64,000 nt of DNA from DATDAH01 sp963845425. GTDB lineage: Bacteria; Actinomycetota; Acidimicrobiia; Acidimicrobiales; DATDAH01. The notes under the pieces are model-generated. The model made no database searches. It worked only from the letters and a program-made list of their open reading frames with translations, and was not told the origin of the DNA. The stretch is taken from the NCBI GenBank assembly GCA_963845425.1, contig CAWJSC010000010.1, forward strand, positions 186,001 to 250,000. The letters run 5' to 3'. This document shows, piece by piece, positions 35,965 to 44,088 of the stretch (positions are counted from its first letter, which is position 1; each line of letters starts with the position of its first letter). The position numbers and the translations under genes were made by a program.

Positions 35965-38234
35965 AGCGAGCCCTGTTGGTCCTGCTCGCCGGCGTGGCGC
36001 TGGTCGGTGCCTTCCCGGGGGCGGCCGATGCCGAGGTGACGCCGCGGTCCGAGCGGGTCTTCGTCTACTCGATGCCCACCCTGAGCTGGGCCGAGGCCAA
36101 CGACTACGACCTGCCCCACCTCTCTGCCCTCCTCGACGAGTCCGCCATCGGGGGGCTGTCCACCCGCGCCGTCGACCGGCGGACCACCCCGGGCGACGGC
36201 TACACGACGCTCAACGCCGGGACCCGGGCCGACGGCGACGAGGACTTCGACGGCCTGGGCTTCGAGATCGGGGAGCCCTACCTGGGCCAGCCCGCTGAGG
36301 AGGTCTTCACCCGCCGCACGGGGACCACCGTGACCGAGGGCCTCTTCACCCTGGCCCTGCCCGCCCTGACGGAGATCAACGACGACCTCGACTTCGGCGC
36401 CGAGGTCGGGGCGCTGGGCGACGCGCTGCGGGAGGGTGGCGCGCACCCGGCGGTCATCGGCACGGCCGACGGGAACAACGAGGAGTCCGAGACGGTCTAC
36501 GCCCGCCAGGCGGTGATCGGCCTGATGGACAGCGACGGCCTGGTGCCGGGCGGCCGCGTGGGCGACGACCTGCTCGAGCCGGATCCGGAGGCGCCCTACG
36601 GCCGTCGTCTGGACGAACAGGAGGTCGTCGCCGCCTTCGACGCCGCCTGGATCGACGGCGCGGTGGTGCTGGTCGAGGCCTCGGACCTGGCCCGGGCCGA
36701 CACCTACCGGCCTCTGGCCACCACCGAGCAGCGGGCCCGTCAACGCCGCGAGGCCCTCGAGCGCAGCGACGCCCTGCTCGGACGCCTCCTGGAGCGGATC
36801 GACCCCGTCACCGACGCCGTGCTGATCGTCGGCCCCTACCCGGCCACCGGCAGTGACCACCTGACCGTGGCCGCCCTCCGCGCCCCCGGCGTCGAGCCCG
36901 GGCTGCTGAAGTCGGCGGTGACCCGCCGCCGCGGCTTCGTGACCCTGGTCGATGTGGCCCCGACGATCCTGTCGCTGCTGGACATCGACCTCCCCGACTC
37001 GATGGAAGGTCGGCACTTCGAGCGCTCCGGGACCGGAGGTTCGGCGGAGGACCGGCGGAGCTGGCTGGAGCAGGCCAACGCCGAGGCCCAGTGGCGCGAC
37101 GACATGGTGGCCCTGGTGGCCACGGTGTTCGTCGTGGCCCAGTTGGCCCTGTGGATCATCGCCGTGCGGGCCTTGGGCCGGGAGTCCCCTCGGAGTCGCC
37201 ACGCGGTGGAGGTGGCCAGTCTCGCTGTGCTCTCCGTCCTGCCCCTCACGTACCTCGCGGGGGCGCTGCCCTTCTACGAGTGGGGTGCGCCCGCGTACTG
37301 GGCCTTCCTGATCGTCGGCGGCGGCCTGCTGGGCTACGCCGTGCAGAGCCTGCTCCACCGCTGGCCGGCGGACCCGTTGTTGGCGATCCTCGGGCTCATG
37401 CTCGGCGTGCTGCTGGTGGACGTAATGGTCGGCGCGCCGCTGCAGCTCAACACGGTGTTCGGCTACACGCCCACGGTCGCCGGCCGCTTCGCCGGCATCG
37501 GCAACCTGGCCTTTGCCCAGATCGCGGCGTCGGCGACGATCCTGGCCGGGCTCCTGGCCTCCCGCATCGGCGGCCGTCGGGGCATCGCCGTGGCCCTCGG
37601 CCTGCTGGGCGCCGTCCTGGTCATCGACGCCTCCCCGTTCTGGGGCTCCGACGTCGGCGGCGCCCTCACGATGGTGCCCACCTTCGCCGGCGTCGCCGCC
37701 GTGCTCCTCGGCATCCGCATCCGCCTCCGTACGGTGATCGTCGTCGGCGTCGGGACCCTCGTCGTCTTCCTGCTCGCCGGGTTCCTCGACCTGGCCCGAC
37801 CCGAGGAGAGCCGGACGCACCTCGGTCGCCTGTTCGAGGACATCGGGTCCAACGGCTTCGGCGCCTTCGAGACCGTGGTCTTCCGCAAACTGGGGGCCAA
37901 CGTCGCGGTGCTGGCGTCCTCGGAGTGGACGCTCATGCTCCCGGTGGTCTTCGCCTTCATCCTCTACCTGATCTGGCGGGCGCCGGGCCGGCTGCAGCGC
38001 CTCCAGGAGGTGGTACCCCAGGAGCGGGCCGCCCGGGTCGGTTTCGTCATCGCCGCCATCCTCGGCTTCGCCCTCAACGACTCCGGCATCGCGGTCCCCG
38101 GCCTGATGCTGGGCGTCATGAACGCCTCGCTGGTCTACCTGGTCCTCCGCACCGAAGACCCTCCCTGGAAGGCCGAGATCGACGCCCCCGACGAGGAGCC
38201 GGAGCCGGAGCCGGTGGGCACGCGCACGAACTAG
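35961..38234 (+). CDS. Large membrane protein with extracytoplasmic alkaline-phosphatase-fold domain
   Basis: 757 residues. Signal peptide (RALLVLLAGVALVGAFPGAADA), then ~350 residues with alkaline-phosphatase superfamily traits: DGYTTLNAGTRADG where the nucleophile lies in relatives, GSDHLTVAAL (possible Asp/His metal ligands) and GFVTLVDVAPTILSLLDIDLPDSMEG. From ~375 on there are about ten membrane segments. The last ~20 residues are acidic. I do not recognise a named family. The start GTG 35961 overlaps the murJ stop, so a role in envelope polymer transfer or phosphate-ester removal next to MurJ is reasonable but inferred. Confidence 0.78.
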   Translation: MKRALLVLLAGVALVGAFPGAADAEVTPRSERVFVYSMPTLSWAEANDYDLPHLSALLDESAIGGLSTRAVDRRTTPGDGYTTLNAGTRADGDEDFDGLGFEIGEPYLGQPAEEVFTRRTGTTVTEGLFTLALPALTEINDDLDFGAEVGALGDALREGGAHPAVIGTADGNNEESETVYARQAVIGLMDSDGLVPGGRVGDDLLEPDPEAPYGRRLDEQEVVAAFDAAWIDGAVVLVEASDLARADTYRPLATTEQRARQRREALERSDALLGRLLERIDPVTDAVLIVGPYPATGSDHLTVAALRAPGVEPGLLKSAVTRRRGFVTLVDVAPTILSLLDIDLPDSMEGRHFERSGTGGSAEDRRSWLEQANAEAQWRDDMVALVATVFVVAQLALWIIAVRALGRESPRSRHAVEVASLAVLSVLPLTYLAGALPFYEWGAPAYWAFLIVGGGLLGYAVQSLLHRWPADPLLAILGLMLGVLLVDVMVGAPLQLNTVFGYTPTVAGRFAGIGNLAFAQIAASATILAGLLASRIGGRRGIAVALGLLGAVLVIDASPFWGSDVGGALTMVPTFAGVAAVLLGIRIRLRTVIVVGVGTLVVFLLAGFLDLARPEESRTHLGRLFEDIGSNGFGAFETVVFRKLGANVAVLASSEWTLMLPVVFAFILYLIWRAPGRLQRLQEVVPQERAARVGFVIAAILGFALNDSGIAVPGLMLGVMNASLVYLVLRTEDPPWKAEIDAPDEEPEPEPVGTRTN

Positions 38235-38510
38235 GGCTGCGGGAAACCACAACGAGGCACCGATGGGGGCGTCTGTCGGGCTGACTGTCCTCGGGGGCGG
38301 GCCGATCCCACGTTCCGTGACCAGCAGCCTGAACCCGAGGCAATACCTGTCGGGTTCCGACAGGTATTGCCTCGAGGTCGCGTGATTCCGGCTCCGGGGG
38401 CCGTTGGTCGTCACGCTGCGTGGGATTCGAGGACCGGTCCGCCCCCGACGACCGGCGGCGCGACCCCACGCCCCCGTGGTTGCGTCGTTTGCCCTGGAGC
38501 AGCCCCCCTA
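38232..38510. repeat. Intergenic region that is one large imperfect palindrome, with an 18-bp perfect core
   Basis: Core CGAGGCAATACCTGTCGG (38336-38353) pairs perfectly with 38357-38374 across a 3-base loop. Further out, TCGGGGGCGG and ATCCCACG...CGTGAC (38291-38321) have complements at about 38408-38451. AACGAGGCACCGATGGGGGC (38251-38270, pairing to 38272) matches 38468-38489 at 18 of 22. Even the two stop codons (TAG plus GGGCTGC) are mirrored. The right half holds two short extra segments. It lies between convergent genes and would end both transcripts. Confidence 0.75.
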
Positions 38511-39986
38511 CGGGGTGCAGTCGGCCTTGAGGTAGAGGGCGCGGTTCTCGTCGGGCTCGCCGAAGGTCTCGGCGACGTCGAAACCTTCGTCGGCGAGGAG
38601 GTCCGGGAGTTCCTCGAACTGGCCGAAGCGGTCGGACCAGATGACCACCGCGCAGACCTCGTCGGCGGCCGCGGCCTCCGCGATGGTGCCGGCGGTGACC
38701 CGGCCGGAGTCGGTGAGGAGGGCGGAGCCGTCGACCAGGTTGTGGGGCGTACGGAGCCCGGCCCGCCAGACCTGGCCGGGCTCGTCGGAGATGGCCACGG
38801 CACCCTCGGGCAGGGAGCGAAGGGTGTCGACCACCACGGCTTCGTCCCCCTCGTAGTCGCCGGCCCACAGCAGCGACGGACCGGCGTAGGTGGCGATCAT
38901 GAAGATGGTGCCCAGTGCGATCACCGCGGCCGCGGCCTTGGCCGGTGGCCGGTACCAGGCCAGGAGCAGGGCGCTGGGGGGCACCAGCTCGGAGATGTGG
39001 GGGCGCCACATGGGGTGCTCCAGGCAGAGCATCACGAACATGGCCACGAACCAGGCCCAGAGCAGCACGGGGACCGGCGGGCCGGCCCCCTGGTCGGGGC
39101 GGTCCTCCAGGTGCGACTCGTCCCCGGAGCGGTGGCGGAGCGCGACGGCGACCACCGTCAGGAGGCCGGTCGCCACCAGAGCGACGTCCCGAGTGGTGAG
39201 CGTGCTGACCAGCTTCTTGAGGTTGGCGCCGGGGTCCGAGCCCCCGGGAGCATCGAGGTGGTACAGCACCGACTGGTCCCAGACGTCGGCGAAGCCCCAG
39301 AGCAGGGACAGTCCCAGGCCCACCGCGACGGCGGCGCCGACCGCGGCGAACCAGTCCTTCGGCCGGCGGCCCCAGAGCAGGATCAGGCCGACCGGCACGG
39401 CGGCGGGCAGGACCAGCGCCTTGACCATGATGGCGGCGCCCAGGGCGATGCCCATGAGCACCGCCCGCCGGGTGGAGGGGTCCCGGCGGTAGCGCAGGGC
39501 GATCAGCACGGCGGTGGAGGCCAGGGCCATGGCCGGGCCGTCGGCCGCGATCGAACCGGTGACCGCGATGCTGCTGCCCGTCACCGCGGCGAGCACGCCG
39601 GCGATGCGAGCACCGGTGCCCCCGCCCAGCTCGCGGCCCGCGAGGTAGATCACGAGGACGAGCGCCAGGCCCGAGACCAGGCCGAGCAGGCGGGCGCCGT
39701 TGAGCGTGTGCAGGCCGAGCGTGTCGGCGATCCAGACCAGGGGCAGGAAGAGCGGGCCCTGGCTGGAGAAGACGTCCCGGAAGGGAACGCCGCCGTTGCG
39801 CATGGCCACGGCCGAGGCACCGAACACCCCGTCGTCGAAGGTCAGGTGCTTGACCGCGAAGAAGGTCGGTAGGCGGAGGGCGAGGGTGAGCGCACCGAGC
39901 CAGAGGAGGTCCCGACGGGTGGTGGCCGGGTCCACGGTCGGGGCCCGTTCGAGGGCGTCGGCGGCGGGGGAGGCGGGGTCGGTCAC
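38508..39986 (-). CDS. GT-C fold membrane glycosyltransferase (family 39/ArnT-like)
   Basis: About 492 residues with roughly ten to eleven membrane segments. RLPTFFAVKHLTFDDGVFGASAVAMRNGGVPFRDVFSSQGPLF holds the acidic residues of the first external loop typical of polyprenyl-phosphate-sugar dependent transferases. The last ~130 residues are a soluble domain (AVAISDEPGQVWRAGLRTPHNLVDGS). It would transfer a sugar from a lipid carrier outside the membrane; the target is unknown. GTG 39986 is preferred because a TAGCAT -10 at 40044-40039 precedes it; an ATG at 40052 would put coding sequence over that promoter. Confidence 0.75.
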   Translation of the reverse strand: MTDPASPAADALERAPTVDPATTRRDLLWLGALTLALRLPTFFAVKHLTFDDGVFGASAVAMRNGGVPFRDVFSSQGPLFLPLVWIADTLGLHTLNGARLLGLVSGLALVLVIYLAGRELGGGTGARIAGVLAAVTGSSIAVTGSIAADGPAMALASTAVLIALRYRRDPSTRRAVLMGIALGAAIMVKALVLPAAVPVGLILLWGRRPKDWFAAVGAAVAVGLGLSLLWGFADVWDQSVLYHLDAPGGSDPGANLKKLVSTLTTRDVALVATGLLTVVAVALRHRSGDESHLEDRPDQGAGPPVPVLLWAWFVAMFVMLCLEHPMWRPHISELVPPSALLLAWYRPPAKAAAAVIALGTIFMIATYAGPSLLWAGDYEGDEAVVVDTLRSLPEGAVAISDEPGQVWRAGLRTPHNLVDGSALLTDSGRVTAGTIAEAAAADEVCAVVIWSDRFGQFEELPDLLADEGFDVAETFGEPDENRALYLKADCTP

Positions 39987-40038
39987 GGGGTGGCGATCGG
40001 GGCTCGTCGAGCGGGGTCCGCCCGGTCCCGGCCGGGCG

Positions 40039-40048
40039 ATGCTACCGT
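40039..40048. promoter_or_regulatory. Overlapping divergent -10 elements before pyrG and the glycosyltransferase
   Basis: On the plus strand TACCGT (40043-40048) ends nine bases before the pyrG GTG. On the minus strand TAGCAT (40044-40039) points towards the glycosyltransferase. The two hexamers share two bases, so the polymerases would compete. Confidence 0.4.
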
Positions 40049-40057
40049 CCATCTCCC

Positions 40058-41719
40058 GTGGCGAAGCATGTGTTCGTAACGGGCGGTGTGGCCAGTTCGT
40101 TGGGCAAGGGAATCACCGCAGCATCCCTCGGTCGACTCTTGAAGTCCCGGGGCCTGCGGGTGACGATCCAGAAGCTCGACCCCTACATCAACGTGGACCC
40201 GGGGACCCTCAATCCCTTCGAACACGGTGAGGTCTACGTCACCGACGACGGGGGTGAGACCGACCTCGATCTCGGCCACTACGAGCGCTTCATCGACGAG
40301 AGCCTGACCCGGGACTCCAACGCCACGACCGGGTCGATCTACCAGTCCGTGCTGGCCGCCGAGCGTCGGGGCGACTACCTGGGCAAGACCGTCCAGGTCA
40401 TCCCCCACATCACCGACGAGATCAAGCGCCGCATCAAGGTCCTGGCCACCGACGACGTGGACGTGGTCATCACCGAGGTCGGCGGCACCGTGGGCGACAT
40501 CGAGATCCTCCCGTTCCTCGAGGCGATCCGGCAGTTCCGCCTCGACGTCGGCCGGGAGAACGTCTGCTACGTCCACCTGACGCTCGTGCCGCTGATCGGC
40601 CCGGCAGGGGAGCAGAAGACCAAGCCCACCCAGCACTCGGTGACCGAGCTGCGCAGCCGGGGCATCCAGCCCGACGTGATCGTCTGCCGCAGCTCCGACG
40701 AGATCTCCACCGAGCTCAAACGAAAGATCTCCAACCTGTGCGACGTCGAGGTACGGGCCGTGGTCAACGCGGCCGACGCCGACAGCCTCTACGACATCCC
40801 CCTCGTGCTGCACGAGGAAGGCATGGACGCCGTCGTCTGCGAGATCCTGAAGCTGGACGACCGGCCCATCGACCTCTCCGAGTGGGAGGCCCTCGTGGAC
40901 CGGGTCCACGCCGCGGACCGGCCCGTCAAGGTCGGCATCGTCGGCAAGTACACGAGCCTGCCCGACGCCTACCTGTCGGTCATCGAGTCGCTCAACCACG
41001 CCGGCTTCTGCCACGGGGCCAAGGTCGACATCGAGCTGATCTCCGCCGAAGACGTCGAGGGCCTGCTCGGGGCCGGGCGCCTCAAGGACCTTGACGGCAT
41101 CGTCATCCCCGGCGGCTTCGGCGAGCGGGGGATCGAGGGCAAGATCGCCGCCGCCCGGTACGCCCGCGAGGAGGGCGTCCCCTGCCTGGGCCTGTGCCTC
41201 GGCCTGCACACCATGGTCATCGAGTACGCCCGGGACGTCCTGGGCCTCGAGGGTGCGAACTCGAGCGAGTTCGACAGCGCCACTCCCTACGCCGTCATCG
41301 ACCTGATGGACGCCCAGCGGGAGGTCACCGACATGGGTGGCACGATGCGGCTCGGGGCGTACGTGGCCGAGCTGGTCCCTGGTTCCCAGGTGGCCCGGGC
41401 CTACGGCAAGGATGTCGTGTCCGAGCGCCACCGGCACCGCTACGAGTTCAACCCCCGGTACCGCACCCGCTTCGAGGAGAGCGGGCTGCTGTGCTCCGGG
41501 GAGTCCCCCGACGGGCGCCTGGTCGAGTTCATCGAGCTGCCCGGGCACCCCTTCTGGGTCGCCACCCAGGCCCACCCGGAGCTCAAGAGCCGCCCCAACC
41601 GCCCGGCGCCGCTGTTCCGGGAGTTCGTGGCTGCCGCGCTCGACCGCTCCGAGGGCCGGCGCCCGCACCTGTTCGAGCCCGAGGCCGTCACCCACGGTGC
41701 TTCCCAGCCTGCGGGCTGA
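40058..41719 (+). CDS. pyrG: CTP synthase
   Basis: 553 residues. Synthetase domain with VTGGVASSLGKGITAASLGRLLKSRGL at the start and EVGGTVGDIEILPFLEA. The glutaminase domain has the GGFGERGIEGK oxyanion region, the nucleophile Cys in GLCLGLHTMVIE, and a His/Glu pair near the C-terminus (THAQHPE equivalent ATQAHPEL). It makes CTP from UTP and glutamine. GTG start with family N-terminus AKHVFVTGG. Order pyrG-nudix-xerD matches mycobacteria (Rv1699-1701). Confidence 0.97.
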   Translation: MAKHVFVTGGVASSLGKGITAASLGRLLKSRGLRVTIQKLDPYINVDPGTLNPFEHGEVYVTDDGGETDLDLGHYERFIDESLTRDSNATTGSIYQSVLAAERRGDYLGKTVQVIPHITDEIKRRIKVLATDDVDVVITEVGGTVGDIEILPFLEAIRQFRLDVGRENVCYVHLTLVPLIGPAGEQKTKPTQHSVTELRSRGIQPDVIVCRSSDEISTELKRKISNLCDVEVRAVVNAADADSLYDIPLVLHEEGMDAVVCEILKLDDRPIDLSEWEALVDRVHAADRPVKVGIVGKYTSLPDAYLSVIESLNHAGFCHGAKVDIELISAEDVEGLLGAGRLKDLDGIVIPGGFGERGIEGKIAAARYAREEGVPCLGLCLGLHTMVIEYARDVLGLEGANSSEFDSATPYAVIDLMDAQREVTDMGGTMRLGAYVAELVPGSQVARAYGKDVVSERHRHRYEFNPRYRTRFEESGLLCSGESPDGRLVEFIELPGHPFWVATQAHPELKSRPNRPAPLFREFVAAALDRSEGRRPHLFEPEAVTHGASQPAG

Positions 41720-41721
41720 GC

Positions 41722-42258
41722 ATGAGCCCGTTCACCAAGCAGGGCGAGCGGGAGGTCTGGTCGGGGGCAGTCATCTCGGTCGTCGAGGGCACCTTCGTGT
41801 CGCCCTCCGGCGCCGAGTTCCGGCGGGACCTGGTCCACCACCCCGGCGCCGTCTCGGTCGTGCCCGTCGACGGCGACGAGGTGGTCCTCGTGCGCCAGTA
41901 CCGGGCTGCGGTGGACCTCGAGGTGCTGGAGATCCCGGCCGGCAAGCGGGACGTGGTCGGCGAGCCACCGGAGGTCACCGCCCACCGGGAGCTGGCCGAG
42001 GAGGTCGGTCTCGCCGCCGGGCGCCTGGCGAAGCTGGCCGAGTTCTACAACTCGATCGGGTTCAGCGACGAGCTGTCCCACGTCTTCCTCGGTACCGACC
42101 TGACGCCGGTGCCCAACGACCTCCAGGGCGAGGAGGAGCAGCACCTGACCATCGAGCGCATCCGCCTCGACGACGTGCCCGCGCTCATCGCCGCCCGGGA
42201 GCTGGTCGACGCCAAGACCGTCATCGGCCTCCTCCTGGCGAGGGAGCACCTGGGGTGA
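41722..42258 (+). CDS. Nudix hydrolase, ADP-ribose pyrophosphatase type
   Basis: 178 residues. The Nudix box is GEPPEVTAHRELAEEVGL with the REXXEE core intact, preceded by DLEVLEIPAGKRDVV as in the ADP-ribose pyrophosphatase group. M. tuberculosis Rv1700 is the syntenic homologue. It hydrolyses ADP-ribose to AMP and ribose 5-phosphate. The ATG lies two bases after the pyrG stop; the stop overlaps the xerD GTG. Confidence 0.88.
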   Translation: MSPFTKQGEREVWSGAVISVVEGTFVSPSGAEFRRDLVHHPGAVSVVPVDGDEVVLVRQYRAAVDLEVLEIPAGKRDVVGEPPEVTAHRELAEEVGLAAGRLAKLAEFYNSIGFSDELSHVFLGTDLTPVPNDLQGEEEQHLTIERIRLDDVPALIAARELVDAKTVIGLLLAREHLG

Positions 42259-43190
42259 CCGCCACGATGGTCCTGCCGCTGGAAGCGGAGGAGTACCTGA
42301 CCTGGCTGGTCACCGAGAAGGGCCGGTCCGTCAACACGCTGTCGGCCTACCGGCGTGACCTGCGGGGCTATTGGGTGTGGCTGCAGGAGCGGGACCTGAC
42401 CCTCGACACCGTGACCCCCGCCGACGTCGAGGCCTACGTCGGCGCCTTACGAGAGACGGGGAAGGCCCCGGCCACCGTCGCCCGGGCGATCGTGGCCGTG
42501 CGCTCGTTGCACTCGTTCTGCACCGCCGAGGGCCTCCTGGCCTCGGACCCCGCCGCCGACGTCGAGCCGCCGGGCGTGCCCCGGGGCCTGCCCAAGGGCC
42601 TCTCGGAGGCCGAGGTGGAGGCCTTGCTCGACATAGCGGGCACCGACCCCGTAGCCCGGCGGGACCGGGCCATCCTCGAGGTCCTCTACGGCACGGGCAT
42701 GCGCATCGCCGAGTTGGTGGGACTGTCGTTGGGCGATGTCGACCTGGGCGACGCCCTCGTCCGGGTCCTGGGCAAGGGGAGCAAGGAGCGGGTCATCCCG
42801 CTCGGGCGGCTGGCCCGTCAGGCGCTGGTCGACTGGCTCGACGCCGGCGGCCGAGCGGCCATGGCGCCGGCCCGCTGGGCCCGTCGCGGCGACGAGGAGG
42901 CGGTGTTCCTGAACCAGCGGGGCGGCCGCCTGACCCGCCAGGGGGCGTGGGGGATCGTGCACGAGCACGGGCGCCGGGCGGGCCTCGAGCGCCGGCTCAG
43001 CCCGCACGCCCTCCGCCACAGCTGCGCCACCCACATGCTGGACCACGGTGCCGACATCCGGGCCGTCCAGGAGCTGCTGGGGCACGCCTCCATCAGCACC
43101 ACGCAGATCTACACGGGGGTGTCGGTGGAGCGCCTGTTCGCCGCCTACGCGGCGGCCCATCCCCGCGCCAATGCAGCCCCCGGCGGGTAG
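42255..43190 (+). CDS. xerD: Tyrosine recombinase XerD
   Basis: 311 residues. N-terminal SAM-like DNA-binding domain (1-~105) and catalytic domain with Arg in GTGMRIAELVGL, Lys in GKGSKERVIPLG, HALRHSCATHML (His and second Arg), GHASISTTQIYT (His and nucleophile Tyr). All tetrad positions are intact. With XerC it resolves chromosome dimers at dif. No integrase-type context, dif site or att site is visible here, and the syntenic position (Rv1701) supports the housekeeping role. Confidence 0.9.
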   Translation: MTATMVLPLEAEEYLTWLVTEKGRSVNTLSAYRRDLRGYWVWLQERDLTLDTVTPADVEAYVGALRETGKAPATVARAIVAVRSLHSFCTAEGLLASDPAADVEPPGVPRGLPKGLSEAEVEALLDIAGTDPVARRDRAILEVLYGTGMRIAELVGLSLGDVDLGDALVRVLGKGSKERVIPLGRLARQALVDWLDAGGRAAMAPARWARRGDEEAVFLNQRGGRLTRQGAWGIVHEHGRRAGLERRLSPHALRHSCATHMLDHGADIRAVQELLGHASISTTQIYTGVSVERLFAAYAAAHPRANAAPGG

Positions 43191-43199
43191 GGTCTGGCC

Positions 43200-43511
43200 A
43201 TGGCCGATCCTGACGAGTCGACCGTTCGCGCCTCACTGGAGGGCGAGCGGATGCAGCTCAACGAGCAGCTCACCGAGCTGGTCGGCGGCGAGTTCGACGA
43301 GAACTTCGCCGACTCCGGCCAGGTGGCAGCAGAACAGGGCGAGGCCCACGCGCTGGCCAGCTCCCTGAAGGACCAGCTGGACGCCGTGGAGCAGGCCCTG
43401 ATCAAGCTGGACGAGGGGACCTACGGCCTCTGCGAGCGCTGCCAGCAGCCCATTCCGGCGGCCCGGCTCGAGGCCGTCCCCGCCAGCCGCTTCTGCATCG
43501 AGCACGCCTGA
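43200..43511 (+). CDS. DksA/TraR-type C4 zinc finger protein
   Basis: 103 residues. A helical N-terminal part (SLEGERMQLNEQLTEL ... LASSLKDQLDAVEQALIKLDEG) precedes the zinc finger GLCERCQQPIPAARLEAVPASRFCIEH, with Cys-x2-Cys and Cys-x2-His as metal ligands. It belongs to the DksA-like family that binds the RNA polymerase secondary channel; actinobacterial members are less studied. ATG 43200 lies six bases after TAGGGT (43188-43193), which also contains the xerD stop. A leaderless transcript is therefore likely. Confidence 0.85.
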   Translation: MADPDESTVRASLEGERMQLNEQLTELVGGEFDENFADSGQVAAEQGEAHALASSLKDQLDAVEQALIKLDEGTYGLCERCQQPIPAARLEAVPASRFCIEHA

Positions 43512-43515
43512 GCGA

Positions 43516-44037
43516 GTGAAGCGTCTGCTGCACCTGGTGCGGCGGTTCGTCGCCAGCCTGCTGCCGATCGGCCCGAAGGCCGTCGACGACGCCTGGGCCC
43601 GGGAGCTGCTGAGCGAGCCCGAAGAAGAGCTCTGGGCCCGCATGGCCCGGGTCGACCGCCGCCACTCGGCCGCCGTGGCCCGTCGGGTCGACGCCGAGCT
43701 GGGGGAGGGGGCGACCCGTCCCGTACTGGCTGCAGCGCTGCTCCACGACGTGGGCAAGACGGTCCCCGACCTCGGCACCTTCGGCCGGGTCGTGGCCACG
43801 CTCTCGGAGATGGTCGCCGGTGAGGAGACGGCCCACCACTGGGTCCAGACCCGAGGCTTCACCCGCCGCGTCGGCCAGTACGTGCTCTACCCCGCGCTGG
43901 GCGTCGACCTCCTGAAGCTGGCCGACAGCGACGACCTGGTCATCGCCTGGTCCCGGGAGCACCACCTCCCCGAGGAGGACTGGACCGTTCCGGTCGACCT
44001 GGGCCGGGTCCTCCAGGCCGCCGACGACGCCGGCTGA
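43516..44037 (+). CDS. HD-domain protein
   Basis: 173 residues. RRHSAAVARRVDAELGEGATRPVLAAALLHDVGKTVPDLG holds the His and the His-Asp pair of HD phosphohydrolases; HHW later may supply another ligand. The substrate is unknown; nucleotide or phosphate ester hydrolysis is usual for the fold. It begins four bases after the zinc-finger gene and so is likely co-expressed. It converges on trpS. Confidence 0.75.
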   Translation: MKRLLHLVRRFVASLLPIGPKAVDDAWARELLSEPEEELWARMARVDRRHSAAVARRVDAELGEGATRPVLAAALLHDVGKTVPDLGTFGRVVATLSEMVAGEETAHHWVQTRGFTRRVGQYVLYPALGVDLLKLADSDDLVIAWSREHHLPEEDWTVPVDLGRVLQAADDAG

Positions 44038-44050
44038 CCCGCACGAGTAG

Positions 44051-44069
44051 GGCGCCTCTAGTCGGCGCC
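44051..44069. repeat. GGCGCC inverted repeat between convergent genes
   Basis: GGCGCC at 44051-44056 and again at 44064-44069 with TCTAGTC between. The stem is short and there is no T-run. It is placed like the longer GGCGCC palindromes at 24547 and 55348, between the HD gene and trpS. Confidence 0.4.
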
Positions 44070-44088
44070 ATCCTGTTCGGCCGGCGAG

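Noticed and set aside
42255..43190. Integrase of a mobile element
   Set aside because: The protein is XerD-like, in the syntenic housekeeping position after pyrG and the Nudix gene, with no att site, tRNA or phage genes nearby.
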